A stretch of DNA of 64,000 nucleotides from NCBI RefSeq assembly GCF_005943945.1, contig NZ_CP040710.1:941001-1005000 (forward strand). The letters are read 5' to 3'. The notes below the pieces were generated by a model. It was given only the letters and a program-made list of their open reading frames with translations, made no database searches and was not told the origin of the DNA. Within the stretch, counting starts at the first letter, position 1, and each line of letters begins with the position of its first letter. This stretch comes from Aggregatimonas sangjinii. GTDB lineage: Bacteria > Bacteroidota > Bacteroidia > Flavobacteriales > Flavobacteriaceae. The translations under genes and the position numbers were made by a program. Of this stretch, positions 51,022 to 60,844 are shown one piece after another.

Positions 51022-51516
51022 TTAATTCCAGTTCTCATCAAAATCCAAATCATCATAATTCTCGAAGGTATCGTCAAAATCGACCGTGGGTTCGGACTCG
51101 AAATTTTTCTCTGGGGGTGACTCGGGTATTTCCCCAAAACTAAAAAGTAGGTTCGGATAGGCGCGGCCATCTTCCTTTTCAACGATATCGGCTAGCTCGA
51201 CAAAGAACGTCCACATAATTAAAAAGTCATATACATAGATAAGCTTCGGATTCTGCTCGCTCATGATATCCTCCAAGAAGGTCTCGTTCATCAATCGCGC
51301 ACTTCCGTCACCATCATTGATATCGAACAGGGCGATTTCCTCATCTTGGTTCCAGTCATCATCGCATGTATAGAACGAGGCCATTTCGTTACCGAGAAAA
51401 CCGAAAGCCTGGGTAATCGCATTGTGCAGCTCTTCCAACGAACTGCTTTCGGCAATTTCAATATCCCTAAAGACATCATCTTCGGCGTCTAGAATTATCC
51501 TGATTTTATAGATCAT
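51022..51516 (-). CDS. Plasmid pRiA4b ORF-3-like family protein
   Basis: This 164-aa protein starts at 51516 (MIYKIRIIL), because a longer frame overlaps the heme A synthase gene and has no coding character. The pRiA4b-type domain shows YKIRIILDAEDDVFRDIEI, SSLEELHNAITQAFGF and ASFYTCDDDW. The C-terminal about 40 residues are acidic (FDDTFENYDDLDFDENW). The family is also found as IS1096 passenger proteins, but no transposase is near. Function unknown. Confidence 0.8.
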   Translation of the reverse strand: MIYKIRIILDAEDDVFRDIEIAESSSLEELHNAITQAFGFLGNEMASFYTCDDDWNQDEEIALFDINDGDGSARLMNETFLEDIMSEQNPKLIYVYDFLIMWTFFVELADIVEKEDGRAYPNLLFSFGEIPESPPEKNFESEPTVDFDDTFENYDDLDFDENWN

Positions 51517-51541
51517 TTTTCCAAATTGGGTGGGGGCAAAG

Positions 51542-52591
51542 TTACAAAGTTTTATGGCTTCTTTTGGCATGTAGTGCCTCCAAAACCAAATAAAATTGCG
51601 TTCCGAAAAGGAGTGAGGCCAGAATAAGATGTACGGGTTGACTGGAAAAAGGAAAGTCGAAATAGTACATGATGACCCCACTAAGTACCTCCAGAAGAAG
51701 AATACCCAGCACCCAATCGATTTTGGTGAAGCCCAGATTTTCCTTGCGAATTTTAAAGGCGATGAATACGTTGAGCAGCACTACAGCGATAGAGAACGAC
51801 CGGTGCACATAAAACTGAAGGGTAGGGTTTTCAAGCCAACGATCTTTCGCGACCTCTCCGACAAGGTCTATTTGTTCATCAACAAATTGACGTACCTGGG
51901 TGCCCAAAATTACCTGAACCAAGGTGATGCCGACGGCCAAGCTAAGCCACAAATAAATCGAGTTGCTCTTTTTGGATTCGATTTTTCTTTCCTTTGTCCG
52001 GTGGATGAGATAGAGCAGCATGGCCACGATTACCAGGGCCATTACCATATGAATGGTAATCTTGACCGGTTCTAAAACCGAATAGACTACTGTAGCTCCC
52101 AACCACGCTTGAAAACCCATAGCGAGTACTGTCAGCACGGATAGGATAGTCACTGCCCTGTTCTTTTTCCAATACCTTAAGGATATATAGGCCAACACTA
52201 ATGTGGCCAAACCTGCCAACGCCCCCAAAAGCCTATTGATAAACTCGATCCAAGTGTGCCAAGGATTGAAGATAGCATATTCGTGTTTCGAATACGGCTC
52301 CCAATTTTCATCGGCATATTGCAATGGGGATATAAAATCGGATTTGGCGACCTTTAGCGATTCATTTCTAATAATTACCTGGCCCTCTTCATATGCCTTC
52401 TTTGGTGCCCACTCCAATTGTGATGCTTCGGTCGGCGGAATATAGTATCCAAAGCACTTCGGCCAATCCGGACAGCCCATACCACTTCCTGTCATGCGTA
52501 CGATGGCTCCGGCCGCGATAACCAAATAGACTAGGATCAACGTTATTTTGGCACTTTTATGAAAGGAGTTTTGCATGGAAAGTTCGTTCAT
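51542..52591 (-). CDS. ctaA: Heme A synthase (COX15/CtaA family)
   Basis: This 349-aa integral membrane protein converts heme O to heme A for cytochrome oxidase. It has eight hydrophobic helices. The family histidines are visible: PWHTWIEFINRLLGA (about 110-125), KITIHMVMALV (about 175-185), YVHRSFSIAVVL (about 255-266) and QPVHLILASLLFG (about 320-332). GMGCPDWPKCFG near residue 35 is the conserved loop. An ATG at 52576 is an alternative start and fits better with the -7 element at 52602-52609. Confidence 0.92.
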   Translation of the reverse strand: MNELSMQNSFHKSAKITLILVYLVIAAGAIVRMTGSGMGCPDWPKCFGYYIPPTEASQLEWAPKKAYEEGQVIIRNESLKVAKSDFISPLQYADENWEPYSKHEYAIFNPWHTWIEFINRLLGALAGLATLVLAYISLRYWKKNRAVTILSVLTVLAMGFQAWLGATVVYSVLEPVKITIHMVMALVIVAMLLYLIHRTKERKIESKKSNSIYLWLSLAVGITLVQVILGTQVRQFVDEQIDLVGEVAKDRWLENPTLQFYVHRSFSIAVVLLNVFIAFKIRKENLGFTKIDWVLGILLLEVLSGVIMYYFDFPFSSQPVHLILASLLFGTQFYLVLEALHAKRSHKTL

Positions 52592-52601
52592 TAGACAACT
52601 G

Positions 52602-52609
52602 CAAAATTA
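52602..52609 (-). promoter_or_regulatory. Candidate -7 element (TAATTTTG) for heme A synthase
   Basis: The plus-strand CAAAATTA reads TAATTTTG on the minus strand, matching TAnnTTTG. The first ATG (52591) would be only about 5 nt from the start of transcription and the second (52576) about 20 nt. A -33 element is not clear. Confidence 0.35.
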
Positions 52610-52643
52610 CCATATCTTTTACTGAAATGGCTTTCTAGCACAT

Positions 52644-52686
52644 AAAAAAGCCTTTCGCGAAGGCGAAAGGCTTGGTGTTTTTTGAA
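52644..52686 (-). terminator. Terminator of the T9SS type B/PorP/OmpA operon
   Basis: A perfect 10-bp stem, AAGCCTTTCG (52648-52657) with CGAAAGGCTT (52664-52673), has a CGAAGG loop. On the minus strand it is followed by TTTTTT (rc of 52644-52649). It lies between the OmpA-family stop (52697) and the heme A synthase start. Confidence 0.88.
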
Positions 52687-52696
52687 GTACTCCGTC

Positions 52697-54631
52697 CTAT
52701 TCCATGACAACGAATTCAGACCTTCGGTTTTCTTGATGTCTTTCATCAGGACAACTCTCGCGGGTAGTGCAGTCGTTTATCAATTTTGTTTCCCCGAAAC
52801 CTTCAGCGGTTACCGTACCTTCTTGAACCCCATTGGCCAAAAGGTAGGTAACGGTGTTTTCGGCTCTTTTCTGAGATAGGGCCATATTGTATGCTGCACC
52901 TGCTTTACTGTCGGTATGCGATTGCACTTGTATTCTTATATCTGGGAATTGTTTGATGTATTCGATTACCGCTAACAGGGTTCTGGAGGCATCTGGCCTT
53001 ATCTCGGCCTTATTCAAGTCGAAATACACAGGCCGAAGGTTTAGAAACTGAACCAGATCAATGCCGGGAACTGCTCTCTTAATCGATTTTTCCAAAGCGA
53101 TATCGATTCCTTCGGTGTCGGTAGCGCCAATAACGGCGAATATTTCATCGCCTTCGTTATAGTCATCTTTGGAAGCCACCAATTTGTATTGCCCTTCTTT
53201 ACAATCGCCTTCCAAACTAAAAGAACCATCATTTTCGCTTACCGTTTCGGAAACCTGTACATCCCCATTGTAGATGGCGACCTTGGCACCGGCCAAAGGC
53301 GATCCCGATTCTCGATTTCTAACGATACCGGTAACGGCGGTTTGGCAATCCAGATTTATCTTTTCGTTCTCTGTAAACCCATAGATGTCGTCTTCTCCTT
53401 TGCCACCATCCCGGTTAGAGGAGAAGAAACCTTTACCCTCTTTTATTATGAATGCAAAATCGTCATCAGCGCTGTTTATTGGTTTTCCTACATTTACAAC
53501 ATACGCATTGGCCGTATCCTCAAGCTTGGTAGCGAACACATCGAGCCCGCCCAGCCCTTGTTGGCCGTCAGATGAGAAATAGAGTACGTTCTTCTCGGTA
53601 ACAAAGGGAAAAGTTTCCCTGCCTTCGGTATTGATTTTTTCACCAAGGTTCATCGGTGGACCTATGGTGCCATCACTGTTTAAATCGACCACGAAAATAT
53701 CGGATTGCCCGATGGTGCCCGGCATATCGGATGCGAAATACAATTTATCGCCATTAGGGCTTAGCGTTGGATGCGCACATGAAAAATCGTCTCCATTGAA
53801 GGGCAATTCCGATATATTGGTCCATTTTCCATCCTTTAGTAAGGCACGAAAGATTTTTAACCTACTAACGCCTTCATCATCTCGAGAGAACCCTCCATTT
53901 TCAGAATTATTGCGCGTAAAATAAACCATCGTACCATCTGTGGTAAATGCGGTAGATGACTCATGGGTTTTTGCATTGAGACCATTCGATAACTTTTCCG
54001 AAGTAGTAAATTCCCCACTTGCAGAGGCATTCGTAGCATACAGATTTAAAAATGACCTGTTGTTCCATTGATGTATTCTCTTGACGACGCTACCGGAATC
54101 CCTAGCGGTAGAAAAAACGAGTTGTTCGCCATTAAATGACGGCGCAAAGTCGGATTGGGCCGAATTGAACGGGAGGTTTTCAATATCATATCTTCCCGAT
54201 TGCTCTTCGATTCGGCTGCGATAATCCGGACTGCTCATAAAGATTCGTGCACGTACCTCGTTAGAATTCGCTGCGCTGTAGCGTTGCATCCATAGGTCTG
54301 ATGCTTCATACTCCATGGTCGATTTTAACGAATTGGCATAGCGGAACATATAGTCGCTATCAACAGTTACCCCTTCGACCATAAAAAGTTTGCTGTACCA
54401 GGCCGAGGCATCCTCATAGCGGGCATTCAAATAGTTGGCATCGCCCAAGTTTTTGTAGATTTCCTCATCGGTGTATCCTTCTTTGACCAAACGCTCGTAA
54501 TTTTCGATGGCATTGGCATAGGCGTAATCGTCGAATTGATTGTCCGCTTTCTTAGCTGTGCCACCTTGACCGTTCGCCGATACTATGGCTAAAATACCAC
54601 TAATAGCGAATAATAATAGTTTCTTGTTCAT
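52697..54631 (-). CDS. PorE-like OmpA family protein (TPR, beta-propeller, CRD, OmpA)
   Basis: This 644-aa protein has a signal peptide (LLLFAISGILAIVSANGQ). In order it has a TPR-like helical region (about 25-135), a PD40/WD40-like propeller (about 150-410; FAPSFNGEQLVFSTARDSG, HPTLSPNGDKLYFASDMPG, NVLYFSSDGQQGLGG), a carboxypeptidase-regulatory-like domain (about 430-505), and an OmpA peptidoglycan-binding domain (about 530-640; VYFDLNKAEIRPDASRTL, VQSHTDSKA, SQKRAENTVTYLLANG). This four-part order is that of Porphyromonas PorE, which tethers T9SS parts to peptidoglycan. It is the third gene after a type B cargo gene and PorP/SprF. Confidence 0.9.
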   Translation of the reverse strand: MNKKLLLFAISGILAIVSANGQGGTAKKADNQFDDYAYANAIENYERLVKEGYTDEEIYKNLGDANYLNARYEDASAWYSKLFMVEGVTVDSDYMFRYANSLKSTMEYEASDLWMQRYSAANSNEVRARIFMSSPDYRSRIEEQSGRYDIENLPFNSAQSDFAPSFNGEQLVFSTARDSGSVVKRIHQWNNRSFLNLYATNASASGEFTTSEKLSNGLNAKTHESSTAFTTDGTMVYFTRNNSENGGFSRDDEGVSRLKIFRALLKDGKWTNISELPFNGDDFSCAHPTLSPNGDKLYFASDMPGTIGQSDIFVVDLNSDGTIGPPMNLGEKINTEGRETFPFVTEKNVLYFSSDGQQGLGGLDVFATKLEDTANAYVVNVGKPINSADDDFAFIIKEGKGFFSSNRDGGKGEDDIYGFTENEKINLDCQTAVTGIVRNRESGSPLAGAKVAIYNGDVQVSETVSENDGSFSLEGDCKEGQYKLVASKDDYNEGDEIFAVIGATDTEGIDIALEKSIKRAVPGIDLVQFLNLRPVYFDLNKAEIRPDASRTLLAVIEYIKQFPDIRIQVQSHTDSKAGAAYNMALSQKRAENTVTYLLANGVQEGTVTAEGFGETKLINDCTTRESCPDERHQENRRSEFVVME

Positions 54632-54642
54632 CGTGTTATTTT

Positions 54643-55581
54643 TTAAAAGAATCGCGGTGTAATAACTTTCTTGTATCTCGTAAGGAACTCGTATCGCAAC
54701 ATTACCTCAAAAGAGCCGTCATTAAAGGTCGAATTACCAAGTTCCGTAATTTCCCTGTCATAGGCAACTCCTATCATGAACTGATCGGATATCTGAAAAC
54801 CGAACAGGGCGCTAAAGGCAGCATCCCATCGGTAGGCAGCGCCTAGGGTAAATTTGTTGTTCAGCATAAAATTAGCGGAGAGGTCGATTTGTAAGGGCGC
54901 TCCGCTTACGGCTTTCACCAAGGCTGCCGGTTTGAACTTCAAATTCGGATTGAGATCGAATACGTATCCGGTAATCAAGTAGATATTCAAGCGCTCTTCC
55001 GCTAGGAAAGAAGCGCTACCGGCCGCTTCATCGAAGTGTTGTGTTTTTAAGAAGTTCGGTACCGAAAGCCCCGCATAGAATCTGTCGGTATGATAATAGA
55101 TACCCGCACCAATGTTGGGTGAAAACTTCCTATCGATATTATCAAGGCCGGTGGTGTTCAATTCCGCCCTATAGTTGGCAAGCTTATTAAAATCGATATT
55201 CAAGAGATGACCTCCCGCCTTTACCCCAAACGATAATTTTCCTTCGGCACTGGTAGGGATGGTATAGGAAAAAGCAGCGTCAAAATATGTATCCTGATTC
55301 GTTCCATTACCTATTTCGTCATTTACGATCGACAATCCGATACCAACACGTTCGGAGACGGGGGTATGAAAATTGAGCGTCTGCGTTCTCGGGGCGCCAT
55401 CAAGGCCTAGCCATTGCGACCTGTGCAGCCCGACGATACTAAGCACTCCTCTTGACCCGGCGTACGCAGGATTAACGGTTATCGTGTTATACATGTATTG
55501 TGTGTACTGCGCATCTTGTTGTGCCAACACACCTCCAAAACATGCTATAACCAATAGAACTGTTATAAATAATTTTTTCAT
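54643..55581 (-). CDS. PorP/SprF family type IX secretion membrane protein
   Basis: This 312-aa outer-membrane barrel has a signal peptide (LFITVLLVIACFGGVLAQ) followed by the family hallmark QYTQYMYNTITVNPAYAGSRG (about residues 25-45, quoted in part) and SIVGLHRSQWLG. The rest is beta-strand rich (FAGLSVPNFLK-like YAGLSVPNFLK, FTLGAAYRWDAAFSALFGFQ, MIGVAYDREI). SprF-like proteins are needed for secretion or attachment of T9SS type B cargo. It lies 36 bp downstream of a type B cargo gene and 11 bp upstream of the PorE-like gene. Confidence 0.93.
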   Translation of the reverse strand: MKKLFITVLLVIACFGGVLAQQDAQYTQYMYNTITVNPAYAGSRGVLSIVGLHRSQWLGLDGAPRTQTLNFHTPVSERVGIGLSIVNDEIGNGTNQDTYFDAAFSYTIPTSAEGKLSFGVKAGGHLLNIDFNKLANYRAELNTTGLDNIDRKFSPNIGAGIYYHTDRFYAGLSVPNFLKTQHFDEAAGSASFLAEERLNIYLITGYVFDLNPNLKFKPAALVKAVSGAPLQIDLSANFMLNNKFTLGAAYRWDAAFSALFGFQISDQFMIGVAYDREITELGNSTFNDGSFEVMLRYEFLTRYKKVITPRFF

Positions 55582-55617
55582 GATATCGTGTTTGTATAGT
55601 ATATAAATGGGTAATGT

Positions 55618-58600
55618 TTATCTGTTGACGTAAAGGTAGCCTGACCGGCTTGCGTTCGCCCCGTTGTTCATAAAATCGATTACATAAAAGTACACCCCTA
55701 CAGGAAGTGCCTTGTCTTCCGATATGGTGGCTCTTCCTTCCGAAAATCCGCGGAAGTTATTATCGCCATTATCGTAGCCTGTAGTTTCATACACCAGAAT
55801 TCCCCAGCGATTGTAAATACGAACCGTATTATTGGGAAAGGCCTCTATATTGTTTATCCTGAAAAAACCGGCATCTACTTGAGGCCCTACCAGGTCATTG
55901 TCTATAATGATATCGCAGGGTGTTCCCGAAGGAGGTATGCCACCACGTGAACTACACGGATCATCGGGATCGGTACCGTCCGTGATTTCCTGACCATTGG
56001 TAATGGTATCGCCATCGCAGTCGGCGGTCAAATAAGCGCCTGTTTGTTCCAATGAAACGCTGTTCGCATCGAAATCACAAGGGTCGGCAGGGTCGGTGCC
56101 ATCTGAAAGCTCCGTACCGTTGGTCACTCCATCGCCATCACAATCGGAAATAAGATAGTCTCCCGAAGGTTCGACCGACACACTCTCAGGAATAAAGTCG
56201 CATGGGTCTTCGGGGTTTGTATTGTCGCGTATTTCCGCCCAATTTTGCACGCCATCGCCGTCGCAATCCGCCTCCATATAATCACCTGTCTGTTCAACGG
56301 TAATACTGGCAATAACAAAATCGCATGGGTCATCGGGATTGGTGCCATCAGCAATCTCTTGGGTGTCGAGAACCCCGTCGCCATCGGTATCCAGCACGAC
56401 ACAAGCAGAAGCATCCGTTGCATCGGTAACTTCCCCTACTATTCCCGTATCGTAGGCAGCAGCCGTAACCAGGCCATTTCCGTCAACAGCGGCCGGCGTT
56501 CCTGTTCCAAATTGTCCGCCATCACCACCGTCGGCGTCCGGACTATCATACGCCTCGTTCGCATCACTACAGCCATCGCCATCGCTATCTAAATTTAAAT
56601 AATCAGCTGTTCCGTCATCTCCAGTGTCCGTTGGGGTGTTTCCACCTCCCGCTGAAGTCGGGATACCATCGCTTCCCGTATTATCCGCATTATCATCGTC
56701 ATCATCTGCGGATCCGTTACCATCAGTATCAATTCCGCCAGATTCAATTACATCATGAATCCCATCGTTGTCGGAATCAAGATCTAATCGGTTCGCACGT
56801 AAATCCCCATCGTTATCAAAGTCTGGTAGTGCAGTGCCACCGTCACCAACTCCAACAGTTGTATTATCGTTAGTATCGATCGTATCGATAAAACCATCTT
56901 GGTCAACATCGACCATGGTCATAGGGTCTCCGGGAGTAGCATAATCTACTTGTCCGTCTGCATTGGCATCCGTGCCGCCAGCCTCGATGATATCGGCAAT
57001 ACCGTCGTTATCGGCATCAAGATCCAATCGATCTACCAAACCATCGTTATCGGAATCCAAGTCGGGTAAAGGGTTGGCCGCAATACCGTCATCCAACCCA
57101 TCATTATTGGTGTCGATCATTGACATCGGGTCACCGGGAGTGGGGTAGTCTACTTGGCCATCACCATCCATGTCGTTTCCACTACCGGCTTCCAAAATAT
57201 CTGGAATACCATCATTATCGCTATCCAGATCCAACGAATCTATAATACCGTCACCATCAGTATCTCCCGTGCCTTCAACAGTATCAAGGATTCCATCATT
57301 ATCATCGTCAATGTCTACGTCGTCATCTATTCCGTCATTGTCGTTATCGGTCGTCGGAGGTAAAGGACACGCACTACTATCGGTATCATCGAGCACAGCG
57401 GCGGTGGTAGCTTGTCCTCCGGCAGCAAGAATGGGAATTCCATCGGCATCCACATTACCGGTAAACCTGCCGTTGGCATCCACATCGGAGATGTTGAACG
57501 ACCCCGAACCTTCCAATGCATCCGGGCATCCATCTTCGTCGGAATCATTGTCCCGCCCATTTGAGATACCGTCACCATCGGCATCCGGGCAAACGAAAAC
57601 ATTGGCTGTGAAAATAATATTGGTCGCTTGGCCATCACCATTGTCATTGGCGTTTCCAGCGGAAATATCCACACCGGAAAGGCAATCGAAACTAAAACTT
57701 GTATTCAATACCCAGCCGGCACTGGAGGAATCCATATAGGGCAGGGCGTTTAAGCGAACGCCGGCCTTGGTATCGACCATCAGGGAAACCTCTCCGTTAC
57801 TTCGGAGTAGAAGCTGCGGATTTCCCTCTCCTGTCCAGGGTGTCCACCGGCCGCTATCATCCGAGTCGAAAAGACCACCGGTATTGAATTCGGTCGTTGC
57901 CGCCCCAAACGTATTGTCCCAATTCGATTGATCGAAATACAGTACCTGTGTACCATCGACCAATGCTTGAAACCCGTCGTCGAAGGCATCGGATAAAATC
58001 ACGAATTCGCAGCCGTCGTAAATATCCCCTCCATTCAAGGTGGTGCTTAGGTTAACGTCGGTCAAGAAAACACCTCCTGCGGTAGGCCCACCACTTACAC
58101 CGCTTCCAGTTATGGTCAGAGGATAATTTCCCGTATCGGAGTCCGTAATATCGCCGGTCATATTTGCGGTCGAAGTGTTTCCGGCACATTCATCAGTATC
58201 TAAAATTCCATCGTTATCATCGTCGAGATCGGCGCTATCCGGCACACCGTCCAAATCGAAATCATCGGTCTGGCAGGCGTCGGGTACGGCATTGTTGTCG
58301 CGATCTAAGCTTGGCGAATCGATGTATAGATTAAAACCACCAACACCTTCGCGATTGGTAAGTCTTATTTCTATTTCTTCTCCTGGCGCCGTAGTGTAGG
58401 TGATAACGTCCGCAGCATCCAAGCTGGGTCTAAAGCCGATGATATCATCTATCAAAACCCCGTCGATGAATAGTTCTACATGGTCGTCTATGTAAGACCC
58501 GGGCAATCCTATGGTAATTTCGTTAGCTGCCGTGGCGGTTCTTGAAATGATCATTTGCCAACCACCATTGGCCACTACCGGATCAAATCCAGTGCCGATA

Positions 58601-58992
58601 TCGGAGCGTGAATCGAAAACAGCGGAATCGAAAGGATTGTCCGAAATCGGAATATTCTCATCGGCATAGGCAAAAGGAAGTGCCGCCAAATCGGTATAGG
58701 CCTCTTCCCTCAATATCGGGGTGCCAAGAGCCGTTGAGCCGGCGACATGATCCTCAGACTCATTATAGGCATTGATATAACCAGGTTCGGTCAGTACTCC
58801 TTGAACCCCAAAATATCCCTGGTATAGTTCAATTTTCCATTGATGCGTCGGGATGTCCGTATCCTGAATACCATCCGCAGTTACGACAGTACAATCCTGG
58901 GCTTGGGCCGAAGCGAGGCTCAATACTAGAATTAGGATAAATGCTATCCCGCCTCCTAATCGAAAAAGAGGTCGTGTAGTCTTGCTTTTCAT
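55618..58992 (-). CDS. T9SS type B (CHU_C) cargo protein with thrombospondin type 3 repeats
   Basis: This 1124-aa secreted protein has a signal peptide (GIAFILILVLSLASAQAQ). Residues about 40-230 form a beta-rich N-terminal domain (PA14-like placement, not certain). Thrombospondin type 3 calcium-binding repeats of DxDxDGxxD type run from about 240 to 1000 (DLDDDNDGILDTDE, DLDSDNDGIPDILE and others), interrupted by a unique domain near 280-470. Four Cys-containing repeats of TDGTDPDDPCD type lie near 900-1030. The C-terminal about 90 residues are a CHU_C/type B sorting domain (VRIYNRWGILVYETTGYDN, LPVGVYFYVIDF, SGYLYVNR). It is first in an operon with PorP/SprF and PorE-like genes. Confidence 0.92.
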   Translation of the reverse strand: MKSKTTRPLFRLGGGIAFILILVLSLASAQAQDCTVVTADGIQDTDIPTHQWKIELYQGYFGVQGVLTEPGYINAYNESEDHVAGSTALGTPILREEAYTDLAALPFAYADENIPISDNPFDSAVFDSRSDIGTGFDPVVANGGWQMIISRTATAANEITIGLPGSYIDDHVELFIDGVLIDDIIGFRPSLDAADVITYTTAPGEEIEIRLTNREGVGGFNLYIDSPSLDRDNNAVPDACQTDDFDLDGVPDSADLDDDNDGILDTDECAGNTSTANMTGDITDSDTGNYPLTITGSGVSGGPTAGGVFLTDVNLSTTLNGGDIYDGCEFVILSDAFDDGFQALVDGTQVLYFDQSNWDNTFGAATTEFNTGGLFDSDDSGRWTPWTGEGNPQLLLRSNGEVSLMVDTKAGVRLNALPYMDSSSAGWVLNTSFSFDCLSGVDISAGNANDNGDGQATNIIFTANVFVCPDADGDGISNGRDNDSDEDGCPDALEGSGSFNISDVDANGRFTGNVDADGIPILAAGGQATTAAVLDDTDSSACPLPPTTDNDNDGIDDDVDIDDDNDGILDTVEGTGDTDGDGIIDSLDLDSDNDGIPDILEAGSGNDMDGDGQVDYPTPGDPMSMIDTNNDGLDDGIAANPLPDLDSDNDGLVDRLDLDADNDGIADIIEAGGTDANADGQVDYATPGDPMTMVDVDQDGFIDTIDTNDNTTVGVGDGGTALPDFDNDGDLRANRLDLDSDNDGIHDVIESGGIDTDGNGSADDDDDNADNTGSDGIPTSAGGGNTPTDTGDDGTADYLNLDSDGDGCSDANEAYDSPDADGGDGGQFGTGTPAAVDGNGLVTAAAYDTGIVGEVTDATDASACVVLDTDGDGVLDTQEIADGTNPDDPCDFVIASITVEQTGDYMEADCDGDGVQNWAEIRDNTNPEDPCDFIPESVSVEPSGDYLISDCDGDGVTNGTELSDGTDPADPCDFDANSVSLEQTGAYLTADCDGDTITNGQEITDGTDPDDPCSSRGGIPPSGTPCDIIIDNDLVGPQVDAGFFRINNIEAFPNNTVRIYNRWGILVYETTGYDNGDNNFRGFSEGRATISEDKALPVGVYFYVIDFMNNGANASRSGYLYVNR

Positions 58993-59072
58993 ATAAAACA
59001 GTGAATTAGGGGTTAGTGTATGTTTATATAATTCGGAATTATATACCAGATTTCAATTTCGTAACTTTTTAA

Positions 59073-59080
59073 CAAATCTA
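59073..59080 (-). promoter_or_regulatory. Candidate -7 element (TAGATTTG) for the T9SS cargo operon
   Basis: The plus-strand CAAATCTA reads TAGATTTG on the minus strand, matching TAnnTTTG. It lies about 80 bp upstream of the cargo gene ATG (58992). A clear -33 element is not visible. Confidence 0.38.
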
Positions 59081-59203
59081 TAGCCGTAAAAGCAGAAAAT
59101 TGGGGATGCAACGCTGATTTTTCGATGAAATCAACTATATTTTAGATATATGTATTTTATCGTACAAATTTATTAAGAATTTTTGCTTATTTAATACGGA
59201 ATA

Positions 59204-60634
59204 TTATTTCTTCTTGAGTTGGAGACCCAATTCACTACCTTTTTCAATCATATACTTTCTGGCCGCAGCATATTCATTAGGTATTTCACCTTCCAATATC
59301 GCTTCTTTAATGGCTTCTTTGATGATCCCGATTTTCTTGGACGGCTCAATTTGAAAAGCTTTCATAATGTCGGCACCGCTAATCGGAGGCTGAAAATTAC
59401 GAATTTGGTCCCGTTCTTCTACTTCGGTGATCTTTTGGCGCACCAGTTGGAAGTTATTCTTGTATCGTCTTTGTTTTTTGGGGTTTTTGGTGGTAATATC
59501 CGCCTCGCATAAAGTCATCAGGTCATCTACATGATCACCTGCATCGAATACCAACCTACGCACTGCGGAGTCGGTAGTGGAATCTTCGGACAAAACGATA
59601 GGTCTTGAACTCATGAGCACCATTTTTTGAACGAACTTCATCTTATCGTTCAGTGGCATGCGTAGGCGTTTGAACAGTTTATACACCATTTTTGAGCCAA
59701 CAAATTCATGGCCGTGAAACGTCCAACCTATTTTTTTATGGAATTTTTTGGTCGGTGCCTTACCGATATCGTGTAGCAAAGCGGCCCAGCGTAACCAAAG
59801 GTTATCGGTGGTTTGGGCGATGTTATCCACCACCTCCAAAGTGTGCCAAAAATTGTCTTTATGCCGTTGCCCTTCTATTTCCTCAATGCCCTGCAACGCG
59901 ACCAGTTCGGGCAGAATATAGGGCAATAACTCGGTCTTATGTAATAATGCAAAGCCGGTTGAAGGTTTCTTGCTCGCCAAGATCTTATGGAGTTCGTCAA
60001 CGATGCGTTCGCTTGAAATGATCTTGATTCGAGCTTTATGTTCTGTAATCGCCTGAAGTGATCGCAATTGAATGGTAAAGCCCAACTGGGTCGCGAAACG
60101 AATGGCGCGCATCATCCGCAACGGATCATCAGAATAGGTTACACCGGGTGCCAAGGGTGTGCGTATCAATTTTCGTTCAAGATCCCCAAGGCCGTCGAAG
60201 GGGTCCAATAAATCCCCATAATTACTTGTATTCAACGAAAGCGCTAAAGCGTTTATCGTAAAATCCCTTCGTTTTTGATCGTCTTCCAAAGTCCCGTTTT
60301 CGACCATCGGCTTTCTACTATCGCGGTCGTAACTCTCTTTTCTTGCACCGACGAATTCAACCTCTACATCGCCGGACTTGATCATGGCGGTACCAAAGTT
60401 TTTGAAAATGGAGACTTGTGGTTTACCCTCCATCTTTGACGCTACTTTCTGGGCCAGCAAAATGCCACTACCCACGGCGACTATATCAATATCTTTTGCT
60501 TGTCCTCGCTCGAGAAGGAAATCACGTACGTATCCACCGATCACATAACATTCCAAATCCAATTCGGTCGCAGCTTCGGCGATGATTTTAAAGACAGGGT
60601 TTTGTAATGCTTTGGAGTAATTCTGAATTCGCAT
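59204..60634 (-). CDS. cca: CCA tRNA nucleotidyltransferase with HD domain
   Basis: This 476-aa enzyme adds or repairs the 3' CCA of tRNA. The nucleotidyltransferase head has VIGGYVRDFLL (31-41) and KDIDIVAVGSG (47-57) with catalytic aspartates, then RRDFTINALAL and the neck domain with DDPLRMMRAIRFATQLGF. An HD domain follows (LRWAALLHDIGKAPT, about 270-285), giving possible phosphatase or phosphodiesterase activity. In Bacteroidota this HD-containing form is the usual single CCA enzyme. Confidence 0.93.
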   Translation of the reverse strand: MRIQNYSKALQNPVFKIIAEAATELDLECYVIGGYVRDFLLERGQAKDIDIVAVGSGILLAQKVASKMEGKPQVSIFKNFGTAMIKSGDVEVEFVGARKESYDRDSRKPMVENGTLEDDQKRRDFTINALALSLNTSNYGDLLDPFDGLGDLERKLIRTPLAPGVTYSDDPLRMMRAIRFATQLGFTIQLRSLQAITEHKARIKIISSERIVDELHKILASKKPSTGFALLHKTELLPYILPELVALQGIEEIEGQRHKDNFWHTLEVVDNIAQTTDNLWLRWAALLHDIGKAPTKKFHKKIGWTFHGHEFVGSKMVYKLFKRLRMPLNDKMKFVQKMVLMSSRPIVLSEDSTTDSAVRRLVFDAGDHVDDLMTLCEADITTKNPKKQRRYKNNFQLVRQKITEVEERDQIRNFQPPISGADIMKAFQIEPSKKIGIIKEAIKEAILEGEIPNEYAAARKYMIEKGSELGLQLKKK

Positions 60635-60844
60635 ATGTTCTAAATAATTCTCTTGATAATCGCCTTTATGAAACAGGCCATTGGAGTTTTCTTATCATAA
60701 GTTGACAATTACCATTTTGTCATGAAATGTCTGATTTCGGTAAGATTTGATCTTCACATCGAAATGCCTAGTCTTCATTTCAGCAAAGCCATAAAACACA
60801 ACTGAATACTGACCCGCACAACGGCACTAGCATAAAATCGGAAG

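Noticed and set aside
51022-51516. Plasmid or insertion sequence remnant at the pRiA4b-like gene
   Set aside because: There is no transposase, inverted repeat or replication gene around it, and the flanking genes are ordinary.
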